A stretch of DNA of 7,334 nt. It comes from Fimbriimonadales bacterium (GTDB lineage: Bacteria; Armatimonadota; Fimbriimonadia; Fimbriimonadales; GBS-DC). The notes under the pieces are model-generated. The model saw only the letters and a program-made list of their open reading frames with translations. It did no database searches and was not told where the DNA came from. Position numbers and translations under genes: made by a program. This document shows positions 5,779 to 7,334 of this stretch, in pieces (the first letter of the stretch is position 1; each line of letters starts with the position of its first letter). Where the stretch lies: assembly GCA_026416655.1 (NCBI GenBank), contig JAOAES010000293.1, positions 1-7,334 of the forward strand. Direction: 5' to 3'.

Positions 5779-6148
5779 CAGCGCGCCTGTGATTTACTTT
5801 GTAGAGCAAACGCCCAACTTCTATGCGCGTGTTCGCGCGCATCTACAACCTGACGACTGGCTTGTGGTTTGTGAATTGACTCGATTAGAGTGTCGCATTC
5901 TGCCCTTGCGACAGCGGAACCTCGCCCTACTTGCCGACTTCGATCTGTTTTTCACGCAGTATGTAAATCAGGTAATGCCCCTAACGTCGGGAGTCATTGA
6001 CAAGGCGACTGATATACGCGCTTACCATCGCTACAATTTGGCGGACTCCATTCATCTTGCCGCAGCAGTGCTGGCAGAGTGCGACATGTTTCTCACGAAC
6101 GATCTACGCCTTGCAAACTTTGCTGAGATTCAGGTCGTGACACTCTGA
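5759..6148 (+). CDS. PIN-domain toxin (VapC-type ribonuclease)
   Basis: The product has 129 residues, the usual size for VapC. All four metal-binding acidic residues of the PIN fold are visible: Asp7 (VYLDSAPVIY), Glu44 (CELTRLEC), Asp96 (NLADSIHLAAA) and Asp115 (FLTNDLRL). VapC toxins cleave RNA, commonly tRNA or rRNA, and are held inactive by the antitoxin encoded just upstream. The ATG at 5759 was preferred to the in-frame ATG at 5738 because the family starts directly with the first strand (RKVYLDS), and AGGAAG lies three bases before it. The start overlaps the antitoxin by 20 bases. Its end overlaps the convergent methyltransferase by 19 bases. It appears intact. Confidence 0.85.
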   Translation: MRKVYLDSAPVIYFVEQTPNFYARVRAHLQPDDWLVVCELTRLECRILPLRQRNLALLADFDLFFTQYVNQVMPLTSGVIDKATDIRAYHRYNLADSIHLAAAVLAECDMFLTNDLRLANFAEIQVVTL

Positions 6149-6966
6149 AGAGCGGTAGCCATCTTTACAAAAAACATCACATACTCATGTCCGAACAGGT
6201 AGAAGTTGCCCTTCAGGGCGCGATAGCGCCACAGGCTACGCTGCCCACGCTTGCCGCGCGTCTCGTGAAAATCCTTCACGCAGATACTCTTGAGCCGAAA
6301 GCCCTGCCGACGCACCGCTTCCATCGTGTAAAATCCCAGCGGGATCCATTCGCCGCCCGCGTACTTGTCGCCGATAACCAGCGTCAGGAACCGCCCAGTT
6401 TCCAGTAGCGGCGCGAAGTTGCATACCACCTGCTCAAACTGCTTCAGGAACGCCTCCAGCGTCGGCGCGTTCGATAAGTCGCGCGGGTCGTCGCTGAAAG
6501 CGATGATGTCGTGGTAAGGGGGATGGAGAATCAGCAGCTGCGCTTGCCCAAAGCCCCACTCGTTCATCTGGCAGCGCACCCGCTCAACAGTTTCGAGAGA
6601 TACACTATCGCCCTCCAGGAGAGCAGTTTGCACGGCGTAGGGGTTCTCCTGTGCCTCGATACGCTCGCGTGCGGTCTCCACTACCGTTGGGTTCAGCTCC
6701 ACGCCTATCGCGTGCCTGCCCAGTCGCCGCGCCTCGATAAGTGTTGTGCCCTGCCCTGCGAACGGGTCAAGCACTAACTCGCTCTGCCGAGTGAAGCGGC
6801 GCATTGCCTGATTGGGAATCTGGGGGGCGAAATTGCCCCAGTAGTCAGACGTGTGTGCCCCCTGATTGTCGCGCTTGCCCAGCAGCCATAGGCTGTCGGT
6901 CAGAATATCGTCATACTCGCGCCACCGCTTCAGGTCCAAGTCGTTAATCGGTTCCCTCGAAGCCAT
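6130..6966 (-). CDS. Orphan DNA methyltransferase (N6-adenine/N4-cytosine type)
   Basis: The product has 278 residues and is probably a SAM-dependent amino-methyltransferase acting on DNA. A motif-X-like segment (YWGNFAPQIPNQAMRRFT, about 42-59) precedes motif I, LDPFAGQGTT at 66-75, which binds SAM; GVELNP (88-93) is motif II. HPPY at 148-151 is catalytic motif IV, with His in place of the usual Asp, Asn or Ser. The order X-I-IV differs from the IV-then-I order of the common Pfam DNA_methylase family. The C-terminus (KGNFYLFGHEYVMFFVK) is a typical end of the fold. The start ATG at 6966 has GGTATACT nine bases upstream; a TTG at 6996 is possible but would overlap the divergent promoter. No restriction endonuclease is visible, so it is solitary here, possibly regulatory or protective. 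Base specificity cannot be told from sequence. Confidence 0.8.
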   Translation of the reverse strand: MASREPINDLDLKRWREYDDILTDSLWLLGKRDNQGAHTSDYWGNFAPQIPNQAMRRFTRQSELVLDPFAGQGTTLIEARRLGRHAIGVELNPTVVETARERIEAQENPYAVQTALLEGDSVSLETVERVRCQMNEWGFGQAQLLILHPPYHDIIAFSDDPRDLSNAPTLEAFLKQFEQVVCNFAPLLETGRFLTLVIGDKYAGGEWIPLGFYTMEAVRRQGFRLKSICVKDFHETRGKRGQRSLWRYRALKGNFYLFGHEYVMFFVKMATALQSVTT

Positions 6967-6975
6967 CAGCAAGCG

Positions 6976-6983
6976 AGTATACC
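6976..6983 (-). promoter_or_regulatory. Extended -10 promoter of the methyltransferase gene
   Basis: Read on the minus strand, the sequence is GGTATACT, with TATACT at 6981-6976, nine bases before the ATG at 6966. No Shine-Dalgarno sequence follows, so the leader would be only two or three bases. It lies back to back with the divergent promoter at 6990-6997. Confidence 0.6.
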
Positions 6984-6989
6984 TCTGAA

Positions 6990-6997
6990 GGTACAAT
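6990..6997 (+). promoter_or_regulatory. Extended -10 promoter of the MNT/HEPN operon
   Basis: GGTACAAT has its TACAAT hexamer at 6992-6997, seven bases before the ATG at 7005. No Shine-Dalgarno sequence is present. Only six bases separate this box from the opposing methyltransferase box (6976-6983), so two polymerases could hardly occupy both at once. Confidence 0.6.
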
Positions 6998-7004
6998 TAC
7001 ATCG

Positions 7005-7328
7005 ATGCGCGCGGATATTTGGCAGCGGTTGGGCGTGTCGCCAGAGAGCATCGCTGCACTGTGTCAGCGATGGCGAATTGTGAAGCTGGAGCTGTTCGGC
7101 TCTGCGCTGCGGGACGACTTCCGCCCCGATAGCGACATCGACTTGCTGGCAACCTATGAACCGGGTGTCTACTGGTCGGCTTTTCGGCTTTATCAAGCGG
7201 AGCAAGAATTTGAGCGATTGTTGAGGCGTCCTGTGGAGCTGGTCTCGCGCCGCGCGATCGAACGTAGCCCGAATCCATTTCGGCGCAGAACGATTTTAGA
7301 AAACACGGAGATTCTCTATGCGGTATGA
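7005..7328 (+). CDS. mntA: MNT-domain nucleotidyltransferase antitoxin (MntA type)
   Basis: The product has 107 residues. The minimal nucleotidyltransferase signature is clear: Gly32-Ser33 followed by Asp44-x-Asp46 in LFGSALRDDFRPDSDIDLL. The third acidic position is probably Glu78 in RPVELVSRRAIE, where Asp is more usual. C-terminal RRTILENTEILYAV is typical of the family. In MntA-HepT systems this protein transfers AMP from ATP onto a tyrosine of the HEPN toxin and so inactivates it. The start at 7005 follows the promoter box by seven bases. Its last 11 bases overlap the next gene, consistent with a translationally coupled MNT-HEPN pair. Confidence 0.8.
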   Translation: MRADIWQRLGVSPESIAALCQRWRIVKLELFGSALRDDFRPDSDIDLLATYEPGVYWSAFRLYQAEQEFERLLRRPVELVSRRAIERSPNPFRRRTILENTEILYAV

Positions 7329-7334
7329 CCCGCA
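7318..7334 (+). CDS. Start of a downstream gene, probably the HEPN (HepT) toxin, cut by the window edge
   Basis: An ATG at 7318 opens a frame reading MRYDP before the window ends. GGAG at 7307-7310 is seven bases upstream, a well-placed ribosome binding site. MNT antitoxin genes are typically followed, with overlap, by a HEPN ribonuclease gene whose product often begins with a short M-R-x-D sequence. An alternative start is the ATG at 7325, which forms an ATGA overlap with the MNT stop. Only five codons are visible, so the identity is inferred from context. Confidence 0.45.

Noticed and set aside
6967..6996. TTG start extending the methyltransferase by ten residues
   Set aside because: It would start inside the opposing promoter box, have no promoter or ribosome binding site at a sensible distance, and make the -10 box at 6976-6983 part of the coding region.
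1..7334. CRISPR array, insertion sequence or prophage genes
   Set aside because: No regularly spaced direct repeats, transposase motif, terminal inverted repeats around a gene, or phage structural genes were seen.

Overview
This is a moderately GC-rich bacterial window holding two large cell-surface or export genes set among small toxin-antitoxin genes and one DNA methyltransferase. Nothing in it fixes the taxon. The mix of a large multidomain GH42-like secreted protein, short GGKH-type HicAB proteins, and -10 boxes placed almost on the start codons suggests a deep-branching, possibly thermophilic lineage such as Armatimonadota. That is inference only, with low confidence.

Layout, left to right. 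(1) A partial ribbon-helix-helix-type antitoxin gene runs off the left edge on the minus strand (1-153). (2) Divergent from it is a 998-residue secreted glycoside hydrolase of clan GH-A (224-3220). (3) A HicB-type antitoxin (+) and a HicA-type toxin (-) lie tail to tail (3255-3852), with a terminator hairpin between them oriented to serve hicA. (4) About 500 bases (3853-4350) carry no convincing gene but contain three strong inverted repeats and a candidate minus-strand promoter. (5) A Wza-like polysaccharide export protein with three SLBB repeats follows (4351-5475). (6) Next is an overlapping antitoxin/PIN-toxin pair of VapBC type (5515-6148). (7) An orphan DNA methyltransferase on the minus strand (6130-6966) overlaps the toxin end by 19 bases. 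(8) Divergent from the methyltransferase is an MNT nucleotidyltransferase antitoxin (7005-7328), whose end overlaps the start of a second gene, probably the HEPN toxin, cut by the right edge.

How the genes work together. The two large genes are exported and presumably handle polysaccharide (breakdown, and export), but they are not in one operon. The rest are self-contained TA modules and a methyltransferase, as seen in accessory or defence-type islands.

The most coherent signal beyond the genes is transcriptional. Seven gene or operon starts carry a box close to GGTATAMT, and in most cases it lies only 5-9 bases upstream of the start codon with no Shine-Dalgarno sequence. This predicts leaderless or near-leaderless mRNAs. 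The two downstream genes of the TA operons, and the secreted glycosidase, do have Shine-Dalgarno sequences. I found no CRISPR array, tRNA, rRNA, insertion sequence or clearly novel multi-gene system. The best candidates for something new are the structured gap at 3853-4350, the inverted HicAB arrangement, and the back-to-back promoters between the methyltransferase and the MNT/HEPN pair.
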